A stretch of 64,000 nt of DNA from DATFMP01 sp035266845 (GTDB lineage Bacteria > SAR324 > JACQKK01). This document shows positions 51,014 to 60,213 of this stretch, one piece after another. Made by a program: the position numbers and the translations under genes. Numbering within the stretch: position 1 is the first letter of the stretch; the number at the start of each line of letters is the position of its first letter. Where the stretch lies: NCBI GenBank assembly GCA_035266845.1, contig DATFMP010000022.1, forward strand, positions 62,001 through 126,000, given 5' to 3'. The notes beneath the pieces were generated by a model that worked only from the letters and a program-made list of their open reading frames with translations, did not search any database and was not told where the DNA came from.

Positions 51014-52378
51014 ATGAAGATCAAACGCACGCAGTCCAGCCTGACGCGCAGGCAGTTTCTGAAGACCGCTGCCGCCACAGGGGCGGTCGTGGCGGCCGGC
51101 GCGCCCTATGCCAAGACCTCCTATTCCGCCGGCAAGCTTGCTGTGGGCCTTTGGGACCACTGGGTGCCCGGCGCCAACGACGTATCCCGCGCCATCATCA
51201 TGGAGTGGGGCAAGAAGAACAACGTGGAGATGACGGTCGACTACATTACCTCCATCGGCCAGAAGCAGGAACTGACGATCGCCGCGGAATCCCGTGCGCG
51301 GACGGGCCACGACGTGATGGACCTGCCCACGTGGCAGACGGCGCTGTATGCCGATACGTTCGAGCCCCTGGACGACGTGGTCGCCGAGCAGATCAAGCGG
51401 CACGGCGAGCTGGCCCCCACGGCGGAGTTCCTGGGCAAGATCGAGGGCGTGTGGCGCTCGGCCCCGGGCCCAATCGGCGGCCACAGCTACCCGATGGTCT
51501 CGCGGCTGGACTACTTCAAGCGCTACGCGGGCGTGGATCTGCGCAAGATCTTCCCCAACAGCCCCAATCGCGATGCCCGGCTGGTGGACGAGTGGAACTA
51601 CGACAACTTCCTGGTGCACTGCCAGAAGTTGTTCAAGGCGGGGCATGCCTTCGGCAATCCCATCGGACCCACCAGCGACTCGCAGGACTGGCTGTGCCCG
51701 CTGTTCGCGTCCTTCGGCGCTTACCCGATGGATGCCAAGGGCGAGATCACGATCGACACGGACGCCACGCGCATGGCGCTGGAGTACATGAAGAAGCTGA
51801 CGGCCGCCATGCCGCCGGACGTGTATGCGTGGGACGATGCGGGCAACAACCGCTGGCTCGTCTCGGGCAAGGGCTCGGCCATCCAGAATCCGCCCAGCGC
51901 CTGGACGGTGGCCAAGCGCGACCGGCCGGAGGTCGCCGCGCAGATCTGGCACCACGACGTGCCGAAGGGCCCCAAAGGCCGCCATCGCGGCGCATTGCCG
52001 CGGCACATGGGGGTCTGGAACTTCGCCAACAACAAGAGCGCGGCCAAGGACCTGATCCTGCACATGCTGGACAAGGATTCAGCTTACCGGCTGATCACGG
52101 CCAGCCAGGGCTACGACATCCCGCAGACCATCGCGTACCGCAAGCACCCGATCTGGGTCGACATCGGGCCGCCCAAAGGCGGGCAGTACAATTATCCGCT
52201 GCGCGGCGACGAGACGATCATGGTCGGCGGCTTCCCGGCTCCGCCTCGCATGGCGGCGCTGATCTACACCCAGGCGCTGATTCCCACGCTGGTGGCCAAG
52301 GTCACCGCCGGCGGCGAATCCATGGACAGCGCCATCAAGTGGGCCATCAACGAGTTGGAGGGGTACCAGCGCGCCTAG
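51014..52378 (+). CDS. ABC importer substrate-binding protein, Tat-exported
   Basis: A 454-residue extracellular solute-binding protein (family 1). The signal is of Tat type, LTRRQFLKTAAATGAVVAAG at residues 10-29, with twin Arg and Phe-Leu-Lys, so it is exported folded. The mature region has the two-lobe pattern with GKLAVGLWDHWVPGANDV, MDLPTWQTALYAD and a late WAINELEGYQ helix. Substrate is unknown; CUT1 family neighbours suggest a sugar or polyol. ATG 51014 sits right after GGGGAAAAAGAGG. Two permease genes follow. Confidence 0.85.
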   Translation: MKIKRTQSSLTRRQFLKTAAATGAVVAAGAPYAKTSYSAGKLAVGLWDHWVPGANDVSRAIIMEWGKKNNVEMTVDYITSIGQKQELTIAAESRARTGHDVMDLPTWQTALYADTFEPLDDVVAEQIKRHGELAPTAEFLGKIEGVWRSAPGPIGGHSYPMVSRLDYFKRYAGVDLRKIFPNSPNRDARLVDEWNYDNFLVHCQKLFKAGHAFGNPIGPTSDSQDWLCPLFASFGAYPMDAKGEITIDTDATRMALEYMKKLTAAMPPDVYAWDDAGNNRWLVSGKGSAIQNPPSAWTVAKRDRPEVAAQIWHHDVPKGPKGRHRGALPRHMGVWNFANNKSAAKDLILHMLDKDSAYRLITASQGYDIPQTIAYRKHPIWVDIGPPKGGQYNYPLRGDETIMVGGFPAPPRMAALIYTQALIPTLVAKVTAGGESMDSAIKWAINELEGYQRA

Positions 52379-52518
52379 CCGCGCTGCACCTGCCGTAGGC
52401 GTTGGACGCACGTCGGGGTGGGCCACCGGCCTGCCCCGGCCAGTCTGGGAGGGCGGCGGCGCGCGGATTGCCGCGCACCGGACCCGACCTCCCGCCTCCT
52501 CTACCCGTGGTGTCGCCC

Positions 52519-53457
52519 ATGACCCAACCCGTCGTTCGCGAGTCCGGGGGCCTCGGAATCCCTGCCGGGGAGCGGGCCAGTCGGTTTCAGCGCTTCATGT
52601 GGCGCCGCTCGACACTGGCCGTCGTGCTCGTGCTGCCGCTGGTGATCATCATCACCGGCTTGGTGGTGTACCCGTTTTTCTATTCGCTATACCTGAGCAC
52701 CCTAAACCGGCGGGAAACCCAGTTCGTGGGACTGGGGAACTTCCGGTTCCTGTTCAACCGGGACACGTTCTGGATGGTGGTGCGCCAGTCCGTCCTGTTC
52801 GCCCTGACGGCCGTGGCCTTCAAGGCGATGATCGGCTTCGTGCTGGCCCACGTCATCAATGTGCTGCCGGACAAACGCCAGCGGCTCTGGCGCGGCATGA
52901 TGCTGGTGCCGTGGGTGATGCCGCCCGCGCTCAGCACGCTAGGCTGGTGGTGGCTCTTCGACCCCACCTACAGCGCGTTCAACTGGATCCTGGGCACGCT
53001 GTTCGGGGCCCACGTAGCGTGGTTGAGCGACCCCGGCTGGGCCCGCTTCTCGGTGATTCTGGTCAATGTGTGGTATGGCGCGCCGTTCTTCCTGATCATG
53101 TACCTGGCGGCGCTCAAATCGGTGCCGCCGGACCTGTATGAGGCCGCCGACATCGACGGCGCAAGCGCGGTTCAGAAGCTGCGGCACGTGACCTTGCCGA
53201 TGATGCGCAACATCATCTCGATCACGGTGCTGTTCTCCACCATCGTGACATTCGCCAACTTCGATATCGTGCGCGTGCTGACCCAGGGCGGGCCACGTAA
53301 CACCACGCACCTGTTCGGCACCTGGTCGTTCAAGATCGGCATCGAAGGCGGCGACGTGCCGTTGGGCGCTTCGGTGTCCCTCTTCATGTTCCCGATCCTG
53401 GCCGTGCTGGCGTTCTTCATTCTGCGGAACGTGCGCAAGCGCACGGCGGAGGTGTGA
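52519..53457 (+). CDS. Carbohydrate ABC transporter permease, MalF type
   Basis: A 312-residue permease with six membrane helices and the EAA loop YEAADIDGASAVQKLRHVTLP, which contacts the ATPase. The first helix is VVLVLPLVIIITGLVVYPF. It ends exactly where the next permease begins (TGATG overlap). It pairs with that MalG-type subunit and the upstream MalK-type ATPase and binding protein to make a complete importer. Start ATG 52519 is chosen for length; the 140-base gap after the binding protein holds only an untranslated leader. Confidence 0.9.
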   Translation: MTQPVVRESGGLGIPAGERASRFQRFMWRRSTLAVVLVLPLVIIITGLVVYPFFYSLYLSTLNRRETQFVGLGNFRFLFNRDTFWMVVRQSVLFALTAVAFKAMIGFVLAHVINVLPDKRQRLWRGMMLVPWVMPPALSTLGWWWLFDPTYSAFNWILGTLFGAHVAWLSDPGWARFSVILVNVWYGAPFFLIMYLAALKSVPPDLYEAADIDGASAVQKLRHVTLPMMRNIISITVLFSTIVTFANFDIVRVLTQGGPRNTTHLFGTWSFKIGIEGGDVPLGASVSLFMFPILAVLAFFILRNVRKRTAEV

Positions 53458-54314
53458 TGTTCTCTTCGAGCATGCGAACGAACCGCCGCTGGGCGCTGCT
53501 GCTGGCCTACGCGTGTCTGGCGGTGTTTGCGGTGTTCACGCTGTTTCCGCCCTACTACATGCTGATCACCTCGTTGAAGACCAACGAGGAGATCGCGGCG
53601 CAGGCGGGCATTCCGCTGATCATCCAGGACGGGCCGACGCTGTTTCACTACATCGACCTGCTCACCAACACCTATTTCCTGGTCTACTTCAAGAACACGA
53701 TCATCGTGACCGTGATCTCCGTGGGCGTCTCCATGTTCGTGAGCGTGCTGGCGGGCTATTCGCTGGCGCGCATGCGGTTCTGGGGCTCCACGGTGATGGC
53801 CACGGGGGTGTTCCTGACCTACCTGGTGCCTGAGACGCTGCTGTTCATCCCGCTGTTCAAGGTGATCGGCGCGATGCACCTGCTCAACACGTACTGGGCG
53901 CTGGTGGTCGTGTTCCCCACACTGGCCGTGCCCTTCTGCACGTGGATCCTGATCGGCTACTTCTCGTCCATCCCCAAAGAGCTGGACGAGGCGGCGCTGA
54001 TCGACGGGGCCAGCCACCTGCAGATGCTGGTGAAGATCTTCATCCCCGTGGCCATGCCGGGCATCATCGCGGCCACCATCTTCGCCTTCACGGTGTCGTG
54101 GGCCAACTTCCTGTACCCGATGGCGTTCATCTACTCCAACGACCAGAACGTACTCACCGCCGGCACGGTGACCACGCTGATCCGCGGGGACGTGTTCCAC
54201 TGGGGCGGCCTGATGTCCGGCGCCCTGCTGGCCGCGGCGCCACCGGTGATCCTGTACGCGTTCCTGATGGACTACTACATCTCCGGGCTCACCACCGGCG
54301 CCACCAAGGGCTAG
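53457..54314 (+). CDS. Carbohydrate ABC transporter permease, MalG type
   Basis: A 285-residue second permease with six helices and its EAA loop LDEAALIDGASHLQMLVKIFIP. The opening LLLAYACLAVFAVFTLFPPYYML and the motif PFCTWILIGYFSSIPKELDE are typical of the MalG group. ATG 53457 overlaps the upstream TGA and follows GGAGG at four bases; an adjacent GTG at 53454 is the alternative. It closes the importer operon; a cluster of hairpins follows before the convergent bifunctional nuclease gene. Confidence 0.9.
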   Translation: MFSSSMRTNRRWALLLAYACLAVFAVFTLFPPYYMLITSLKTNEEIAAQAGIPLIIQDGPTLFHYIDLLTNTYFLVYFKNTIIVTVISVGVSMFVSVLAGYSLARMRFWGSTVMATGVFLTYLVPETLLFIPLFKVIGAMHLLNTYWALVVVFPTLAVPFCTWILIGYFSSIPKELDEAALIDGASHLQMLVKIFIPVAMPGIIAATIFAFTVSWANFLYPMAFIYSNDQNVLTAGTVTTLIRGDVFHWGGLMSGALLAAAPPVILYAFLMDYYISGLTTGATKG

Positions 54315-54416
54315 GCTGCCTATTGAAACGCATTTCGGTCATGGGGGCTTTGCCCCCATACCCCCACCAGGGAGCGGGACTCCCTGGGCCCTGTTTGCGG
54401 GCGAGACCGCGCCAGC

Positions 54417-54492
54417 CTTGGTCAAGTTTCGTATCGGGGGCGCGGGGGCCTTCGGTCCCCACATCGGAATTCTCGTGTTTTCCAGCGGCCCC
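54417..54492 (+). repeat. 76-nt dispersed repeat, family B, copy 2
   Basis: This block aligns without gaps to 5445-5520. Its right end overlaps a strong hairpin at 54478-54504. It lies between convergent genes, in a 322-base gap (54315-54636) that otherwise holds small GC hairpins such as GGGGGCTTTGCCCCC and no gene. Confidence 0.55.
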
Positions 54493-54504
54493 GCCGCTGG
54501 AAAA
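54478..54504. terminator. 12-bp hairpin between convergent genes
   Basis: TTTTCCAGCGGC (54478-54489) and its exact complement at 54493-54504 enclose a 3-base loop. The stem starts and ends with T4/A4, so it can act as an intrinsic-like terminator from either direction, closing the importer operon and the opposing miaB operon. Confidence 0.5.
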
Positions 54505-54636
54505 CGCATTTCCAAACTGGACCTGATCAGGCAGCACGGCCGACGGTTCCAAGGGGGCAGCGCTCCCTTGGGCACCTTCACCTAGTGTTGGACTGGGAGG
54601 TTGGGGCCCGCGGGCCCCGACTTGCGGTGCGGCAGC

Positions 54637-55137
54637 TCAGTTGATTTTCTCGCGGCCGCCGGGCGGGTTGAAGTTTTTCAGGATGCGCGTCCACTCGTCC
54701 TCTTCCTCGCCCTCGTCGCCACCGGCGCGGGCCTCCTCCAGCTCGGGCGTGGGCTCGATCTTGGACTTCTCCAGCACGTGGTTGGCCACGAAGATGGGCG
54801 AGGGCGCCCGCAACGCCAGCGCGATGGCATCGCTGGGGCGCGAATCGATGGAGTAGCGCTCGTCCTTCACCTGGAAGTAGACGCGGGCGAAGTAGGTGTT
54901 GTCCACCAGGTCCACCACCTCCACGCGCTCCACCAGGCCGTGCATCACGGCGATGGTGTTGCTGAGCAGGTCGTGGGTCATCGGGCGCGGGGACTGGATG
55001 CCCTCCATCTTCATGGCGATGGCATGGGCCTCGAAGATGCCGATCCAGATGGGCAGCATCACGCCGCTGGCCTCGGACTGGAGGATCACGATGGGCGAGT
55101 TGGTGTTGGGATCCAGCACCAACCGATGCACCTTCAT
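54637..55137 (-). CDS. Bifunctional nuclease family protein (DUF151)
   Basis: A 166-residue protein. The BFN/DUF151 core is KVHRLVLDPNTNSPIVIL at the start, LPIWIGIFEAHAIAMKMEG, RPMTHDLLSNTIAVM and SIDSRPSDAIALALRAPSPIFV. Archaeal and plant members show DNase/RNase activity. The C-terminal 35 residues are acidic (EGEEEDEW). ATG 55137 is preferred because GAAGG lies nine bases upstream; ATG 55170 overlaps miaB. It is 13 bases downstream of miaB in the same direction, an arrangement that I recognise from Deltaproteobacteria-like genomes. Confidence 0.85.
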   Translation of the reverse strand: MKVHRLVLDPNTNSPIVILQSEASGVMLPIWIGIFEAHAIAMKMEGIQSPRPMTHDLLSNTIAVMHGLVERVEVVDLVDNTYFARVYFQVKDERYSIDSRPSDAIALALRAPSPIFVANHVLEKSKIEPTPELEEARAGGDEGEEEDEWTRILKNFNPPGGREKIN

Positions 55138-55150
55138 CTCGGTGAAGCCT

Positions 55151-56512
55151 TCAGAGGTCACGGCTGGCATCCCTGGCGACGAGTGAATATTTCCGCGCGG
55201 CGACGATGTCCACGGGCACCAAGTCGCCGGGCACACCGGCACTCTCCATCAGCATGACCGGCTTGTTGCCCCGCGTGCGGCCGGTCATGGCGCCGCCGCC
55301 CCGCGGGTGCGCACCCTCCACCAACACTTCCTGCCGCGTGCCGATGAGGGCCGCGTTTCGCTCCTGCACGATCTCGTCGTGGAGGGCGAACAGTCGCTCC
55401 AGCCGTTCCGCGCGCACGCTCTCGGGCACCTGGTCGGGCAGCTCCGCAGCGGGCGTGCCGGAGCGGGGCGAGTACTTGAACGCATACACGTGGTCGAAGC
55501 GCACGGTGCGCATCACGTCCAGAGTGGCCTCGAAGTCAGCTTCTTCCTCGCCCGGGAACCCCACGATGACGTCCGTGGACAGCGCCACATCGGGCACGTG
55601 CCGGCGGATCATGGACATCTTGTCCAGATAGCCCGCGATCTCGTGGTTGCGGCGCATGGCGCGCAGGATGCGATCCGAGCCGGACTGGAACGGCAGGTGC
55701 ACGTGCTCGCACAGCTTGGGCAGTTCGGCGTGCGCTTGGGCCAACTCCTCCCGGAAGTCCTTGGGGTGGGGCGAGGTGTAGCGGATGCGCTCCAACCCTT
55801 CGATTTCGTCGAGACGCCGCAACAGCTCCACGAAGTGGACTCCCCCCGCGCGGTAGGAGTTCACGTTCTGGCCCAGCAGCGTAAGCTCCTTCACGCCGCC
55901 GGCCACCTGGGCCCGCGCCTCCGCCAGGATGTTCTCCGGCTCGCGGCTCACCTCCCGTCCGCGAGTATAGGGTACAACGCAGAAGGTGCAGAAATTGTTG
56001 CAACCCTTGGTGATGGCCAGCCCAGCCTTCACGTCGCCCGCGCTGCCGACATCCGTGCCGAAGTCCGGCACGAAGTTGGCCACCCGCTGGCGGCGGTGCC
56101 GCCATTCGGTGCTGACCACCCGCTCACCGCCGGTCACGCCCTCCAGCATGCGCGGCAAATCGAACACGTGGTCGGGTCCGAACACCAGGTCCACCTCCTT
56201 CACGCGGGCCAGGATCTCCTCGCCCCGCTGCTGCGAGACGCAGCCGCCCACGCCGATGACGACCTCGGGCCGGGCGCGCTTGATCCCACCCAGCCGGCCC
56301 AGCAGGCTGTACACCTTGTGCTCGGACTTTTCGCGGATGGCGCAGGTGTTCACGAGGATCAGGTCTGCCTGCCGCGGCGAATCCACAGCCACGTAGTCCT
56401 GGCCACGGAGCTGCTCGAGCATCTTCGCCGAGTCATACTCATTCATCTGGCAGCCGAAGGTCTGCACGAAGACCCGCTTCTGGCCCGGATTGTCGAGAAG
56501 CCTGCGTGACAT
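55151..56512 (-). CDS. miaB: tRNA-2-methylthio-N6-dimethylallyladenosine synthase
   Basis: A 453-residue radical-SAM methylthiotransferase acting on A37 of tRNA. The N-terminal MTTase domain is FVQTFGCQMNEYDSAKM, with further cluster Cys in LVNTCAIREKSE and GVGGCVSQ. The radical-SAM motif is CNNFCTFCVVPYTRGREVSR, and the C-terminal TRAM domain carries VMLMESAGVPGDLVPV. QMNEYDS identifies MiaB rather than RimO or MtaB. ATG 56512 gives family length; no strong ribosome site is visible. It is cotranscribed with the bifunctional nuclease gene. Confidence 0.92.
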   Translation of the reverse strand: MSRRLLDNPGQKRVFVQTFGCQMNEYDSAKMLEQLRGQDYVAVDSPRQADLILVNTCAIREKSEHKVYSLLGRLGGIKRARPEVVIGVGGCVSQQRGEEILARVKEVDLVFGPDHVFDLPRMLEGVTGGERVVSTEWRHRRQRVANFVPDFGTDVGSAGDVKAGLAITKGCNNFCTFCVVPYTRGREVSREPENILAEARAQVAGGVKELTLLGQNVNSYRAGGVHFVELLRRLDEIEGLERIRYTSPHPKDFREELAQAHAELPKLCEHVHLPFQSGSDRILRAMRRNHEIAGYLDKMSMIRRHVPDVALSTDVIVGFPGEEEADFEATLDVMRTVRFDHVYAFKYSPRSGTPAAELPDQVPESVRAERLERLFALHDEIVQERNAALIGTRQEVLVEGAHPRGGGAMTGRTRGNKPVMLMESAGVPGDLVPVDIVAARKYSLVARDASRDL

Positions 56513-56767
56513 GGCCGATCCGTCGGTGGTCGCCGCGCGACCGGGTGTCGGTGCTTCTGCACACGCGCAACCGCTCCAAGGCGATCGCGTCGTGTGCATG
56601 AATTTCCCCTTGCGCAGAGTGCGCCCTCTCGCTTAAAACGCTCGCACATTCCCTGTGGGAGCACAAACGGATATTTGCGGGCGTGCGGCCCGCAGGCCCG
56701 CGCAGACTGAATATCGCGGGAAGCCGTCCCGCATCGCCCGCAATAACCATACGCTGCGCGTTGGCCT

Positions 56768-57631
56768 ATGCTCGATACCCTTCCCCTGGCTCATCTCCCG
56801 CTGCTGGCGGACGGCGCTGTCTCCTTGGGACTGCGCACCGGACCGCCGGACTCTGCACCTACGGTGGAGGCCCTCAACCAACTCGACCCCGAGCGCGTGG
56901 CCGCGCTGCACCGTGCGTTCGCGACGGCAGGAGCACGCCTGCTGCGCACCAACACGGCCCACGCCACGGCGCTGGAGCTGGAAGCGCAAGGGCTGGCCGA
57001 TCGCGCGGAGGCCATCAACAACTCGGGCAGCGCGCTGGCCCGGCGGGCGCTGGGCGGCGAAGGCTTCGTGATGGGCACGCTGGGCTGTCCGCAGCGGCCG
57101 GGGGCGGTGCGCGAGCCGGAGTGGGAGCGCGCCCAGAGCGAGCAGATCATCTACCTCTCGGATACCGAGGTGGACTTCTTCCTGCTGAACCACTTCGCGC
57201 GGCTGGGCGACGCCCTGGTGGTGACGGAGCGCATCAAAGGGCTGAGCGATGCGCCCGTGCTGGCCGCGCTGCGCCTGAATGCGGCCGGCCGCACGGAGGA
57301 AGGGCAGTCGGCGGCCGAAGCCGCGGCGGCCCTGGCGGATGCCGGCGCGGACGCACTGGGGTTGAGCTGTGGACCCGGTCCCGAGGCACTGCCCGCCTGC
57401 GTGGAGGCGCTGCTGCGCACCGGACTGCCCGTGGCGGTGCTTGCCGGGCTGAGTGCAGGGGAGGCGGACGCCCCTTATCCCGGCGCCCCGGCGCTGGACC
57501 CCGCTGCCTTCGCGGCATGGCTGGCCCCGCTGGCCGGGCAGGGCGTGTCCATCCTCGGCGGGTGCTGCGGCGCCACGCCGGCACACATCCACGCGCTGGC
57601 GCAGGCCGTGCGCGCGCCGGATGGCGCGTAG
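56768..57631 (+). CDS. Homocysteine S-methyltransferase family protein
   Basis: A 287-residue zinc-dependent methyltransferase barrel. Zinc ligands are a Cys in LGLSCGPGPEAL and the paired Cys in ILGGCCGATPAHI, the family GGCCG signature. The opening LLADGAVSLGLR stands where related proteins have DGGMGT. Such proteins move a methyl group from methionine derivatives, betaine or methyltetrahydrofolate onto homocysteine. It is monocistronic and divergent from miaB. Confidence 0.82.
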   Translation: MLDTLPLAHLPLLADGAVSLGLRTGPPDSAPTVEALNQLDPERVAALHRAFATAGARLLRTNTAHATALELEAQGLADRAEAINNSGSALARRALGGEGFVMGTLGCPQRPGAVREPEWERAQSEQIIYLSDTEVDFFLLNHFARLGDALVVTERIKGLSDAPVLAALRLNAAGRTEEGQSAAEAAAALADAGADALGLSCGPGPEALPACVEALLRTGLPVAVLAGLSAGEADAPYPGAPALDPAAFAAWLAPLAGQGVSILGGCCGATPAHIHALAQAVRAPDGA

Positions 57632-57731
57632 CGCTCATCGCAGCAACGGCGACACCGGGGCAACGCCCCCATGGCTGGCGGGGACGCCCAGGCAGCGCCT
57701 AGTGATGCGCCAAGGCTTAATATTGGAGTTT

Positions 57732-57867
57732 GCGGAGGAGGAAGGCGCTGCCTCCCTCCTCCGCACCTCCACTCTCCGGCAGGGGCCGAAGGCCCCTGCA
57801 CCCCCCAAATGGGGTCAAGGGGGCTTGCTCCCCGGCGGGGGTTCCAAGGGGGTGGAGCCCCCTTGGA
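57732..57867. terminator. Three successive hairpins between convergent genes
   Basis: Stem 1: GCGGAGGAGG (57732-57741) with 57755-57764, 10 bp. Stem 2: GCAGGGGCC (57779-57787) with 57791-57799, 9 bp. Stem 3: TCCAAGGGGG (57843-57852) with 57858-57867, 10 bp, 5-base loop. No T-runs. They fill the 270-base gap and probably end transcription from both sides. Confidence 0.45.
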
Positions 57868-57901
57868 GGCGTCTATCCTGAAGTTTAGGGCCGGCGCTCT
57901 A

Positions 57902-59398
57902 CTAGCCCTGCGGATTGGTCTGCTCTTGCGGCTCGGGGGCCAGGTGGCGAGGGGAATCAGCGGGCACGCAGCCGGGGCACACGCGCTCCAGGAGCCCCTG
58001 GGGGGCCCCGCGCCGCAGCAGCACCGGGTGCAGGTTGTCCAGCACAGGCAGATAGGGCAGGTCCTTGCGCAGGGCCACCTCCCAGCGCGGAGATGAACCC
58101 CCCAGCGGTGCGTGCAGGTCGCGCAAGGTGTCCAACCAGAGGTCCTGCAGTGAGCCGTCGTCCAGGTCCATCACGTCCAGGCTGATATCCGCGGCGCCAG
58201 TGCGGATGGCGCGGTAGAACTGCTCCACGGTGAGCACCTCCACTCGCACGCTCAGGTTCAGGGTCTTGCTCCACTGGGCCTGGATGCGATTGGCCAGCCG
58301 CATCAGCACCGGGTGGTCCAGCACCGCCAGGTGCAGCTCCGGCAGCTCGTGCTTGCCCTCCAGCCACAGGCGACGCGCGCTCAGGGTGTCCCAGTCCAGC
58401 GCCTTGGCGGGGGCCTCCGCCCCCGGAGCGCGCACGGCGCCGAGGAAGCTGCCGGCCGCGGCAAAGCGGCCCGGCCCGTCCAACTGGGCCAGCTGCTTGC
58501 GCGGCAGGGCCAAGGAGAGCGCCAGCCGTCCCGGCTGCCCGAGTCGGGCGGCCAGTTGGGGCGTGAAGCGCAGCACGATCTGCTGCGTGCCCAGCACCGA
58601 GCCCCAGGTGCCCACCTGCGAGGCACGCAAGCGTTCCAGCTCGCCGTCCAGGTCCGCCCCCTCCAGCAGCAGGGCATCCAGCCGCCCGCGGAAGTAGTCG
58701 CGCCAGAGGGCGCGGCGTTCGCGGTAGGCGAACAGGTGCAGCGGGCCGCCCGCATCGGGGCGGTCGTCGCGCAGCTCGTAGGCATAGTCCGTGCTGGCGG
58801 GCAGCAGCGTGACCCCTTTGGGCCAGCGCCGGCAGACGTCTTCCGGCTGCTCACCATCCTGACCCAGGTCGAACGGCAGCAGCTCGCTGCCCGCCAGCCG
58901 GCTGGCAAAGAACGGATCGTGCGTCGGCAAGGGCGCCAGCAACTGCGCCAGGCTGAGCAACTCCGAGGGGTGCGCGTCGGGAAGCCGGGCCAGGGCCCAG
59001 GCGCGCCAAGCGACCAGGCGGTCCACCCCGGTGGCGGGCAGGTCCGGCTGGGCGCCCACCAGCCGGTAGGTGGGAACACCCCACAGTGCCTCGCTATCCA
59101 GCACCACGGCGAGACCCCGCGGGGCGCCGGGCGGCCACGGCAGCGCGCGGTAGAACCAGGGCCACTCCAGCCGCTGCGCGGGCACGCGCGCCACGCCGTA
59201 GGCCAGCCGCAGCACCCGCAGATCGCGCTGGGATGGCTCGTCCGCCAGGCACAGGCGCGGCCGGGGATGGTAGATGCCCAGCCGCACGGGCTTTGCCGGA
59301 GGTGACGTGGGGCCGGCAGCGGGGGTTGCGGCCGCAGCCTGCCCGGGCACCATCGCCAGCAGCAGCGTCGCCAGCAGCAGTGCCACCCGCAGCCGCAA
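57902..59398 (-). CDS. Secreted protein resembling family 5 solute-binding proteins
   Basis: About 498 residues. From TTG 59398 the product starts with a textbook signal, RLRVALLLATLLLAMVPGQAAAA, and GAAGGG lies nine bases before. ATG 59557 (overlapping the upstream stop) and ATG 59539 are alternatives that would add about 50 residues ahead of the signal. The mature protein has LRLAYGVARVP and, near the end, LANRIQAQWSKTLNLSVRVEVLTVEQFYRAIRTGAADI (adjacent blocks), a pattern of OppA/DppA-type proteins. The ligand-binding region is divergent and no transporter genes adjoin. It may be an orphan binding or scaffold protein. Confidence 0.6.
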   Translation of the reverse strand: MRLRVALLLATLLLAMVPGQAAAATPAAGPTSPPAKPVRLGIYHPRPRLCLADEPSQRDLRVLRLAYGVARVPAQRLEWPWFYRALPWPPGAPRGLAVVLDSEALWGVPTYRLVGAQPDLPATGVDRLVAWRAWALARLPDAHPSELLSLAQLLAPLPTHDPFFASRLAGSELLPFDLGQDGEQPEDVCRRWPKGVTLLPASTDYAYELRDDRPDAGGPLHLFAYRERRALWRDYFRGRLDALLLEGADLDGELERLRASQVGTWGSVLGTQQIVLRFTPQLAARLGQPGRLALSLALPRKQLAQLDGPGRFAAAGSFLGAVRAPGAEAPAKALDWDTLSARRLWLEGKHELPELHLAVLDHPVLMRLANRIQAQWSKTLNLSVRVEVLTVEQFYRAIRTGAADISLDVMDLDDGSLQDLWLDTLRDLHAPLGGSSPRWEVALRKDLPYLPVLDNLHPVLLRRGAPQGLLERVCPGCVPADSPRHLAPEPQEQTNPQG

Positions 59399-59556
59399 CC
59401 CGGCGATCCCTTCCCGGCGGCCACCAGGGCACGGGGCAGCAAGGACGCAATGCGGTTCAATCACGGGCGGACGGGGCGGCCAAGGTGTCCGGGCGGTGTG
59501 AGCAGGCAGGGCATGCGCGGGGATGGCCGGGCAGGTCATCACACCGCGGCCGCGCA

Positions 59557-60213
59557 TCACTGGAGGTAGTAGGTAAGCAGGAGCGATACGGCGCTGATGG
59601 TGGGCTTGAGGGCCGGATTCACGGACCCGCCGAAATTCTTGCTCTGCACCGTCTTGAAATCCACATTGTGGACGGTATAAGCGATCTGCATCCCAAGCTT
59701 GCCGAAGAACAGCTCCGCGCCCACACCCAGCGCCACGCCCCGGCCGCTGAAGCGGGCGTCATCCACGGCCGTGCCGGCGTCGAGGTTGGCCTGGCTGTAA
59801 GTGAGCTCGTAGCCGCCCAGGCCGGCGCGGCCGAAAACCTCCGCGACATCGCCCAGCGGCACGCCCACCTTCACGCCGAACAGGACGGAGCTGAGCTCGG
59901 CCTTGTAGGTATGGTTGACCCCGGACGGATCGAAGACCGTATCGTGGCCGCTCACGTTGAGCAGCAGATCCAGCGCTACGTATTCGTTCAGGCCGAAGCC
60001 GCCCGTGAAGGCGAGCCCCCGACCGGATTCCGGTTTGCCTACCTCGATCGTGTTGGGTGCGGCCGTGTAGGTGCGCGTACCGTCGATGCCGCTGGTGATG
60101 CTCTGCTCGCCAAGTCCCACGCCGGCATACAGGCCCTGTCGGGCCAGCGCAGGCGCGGCGGCACCCGCCACCAACAGCGCCACCAGGGCGGCCATGATCA
60201 GCCCGTTACACAT
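59557..60213 (-). CDS. Outer-membrane beta-barrel protein
   Basis: A 218-residue exported protein. The signal peptide GLIMAALVALLVAGAAAPALA is followed by a mature region of alternating polar/hydrophobic strands with Gly-aromatic turns (GLYAGVGLGEQ, YVALDLLLNVSG, AELFFGKLGMQIAYTVHNVDF) and a C-terminal TYYLQ. Eight or so strands fit an OmpW/OmpA-type small barrel. ATG 60213 follows GAGGTGGGGG at a good distance; ATG 60246 is the alternative. It overlaps the possible upstream start of the next gene in TGATG style. Confidence 0.75.
   Translation of the reverse strand: MCNGLIMAALVALLVAGAAAPALARQGLYAGVGLGEQSITSGIDGTRTYTAAPNTIEVGKPESGRGLAFTGGFGLNEYVALDLLLNVSGHDTVFDPSGVNHTYKAELSSVLFGVKVGVPLGDVAEVFGRAGLGGYELTYSQANLDAGTAVDDARFSGRGVALGVGAELFFGKLGMQIAYTVHNVDFKTVQSKNFGGSVNPALKPTISAVSLLLTYYLQ

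Noticed and set aside
54315..54636. Small genes in the gap after the importer
   Set aside because: Open frames here run through hairpins and a family B repeat, and none shows a ribosome site with coding-like composition.
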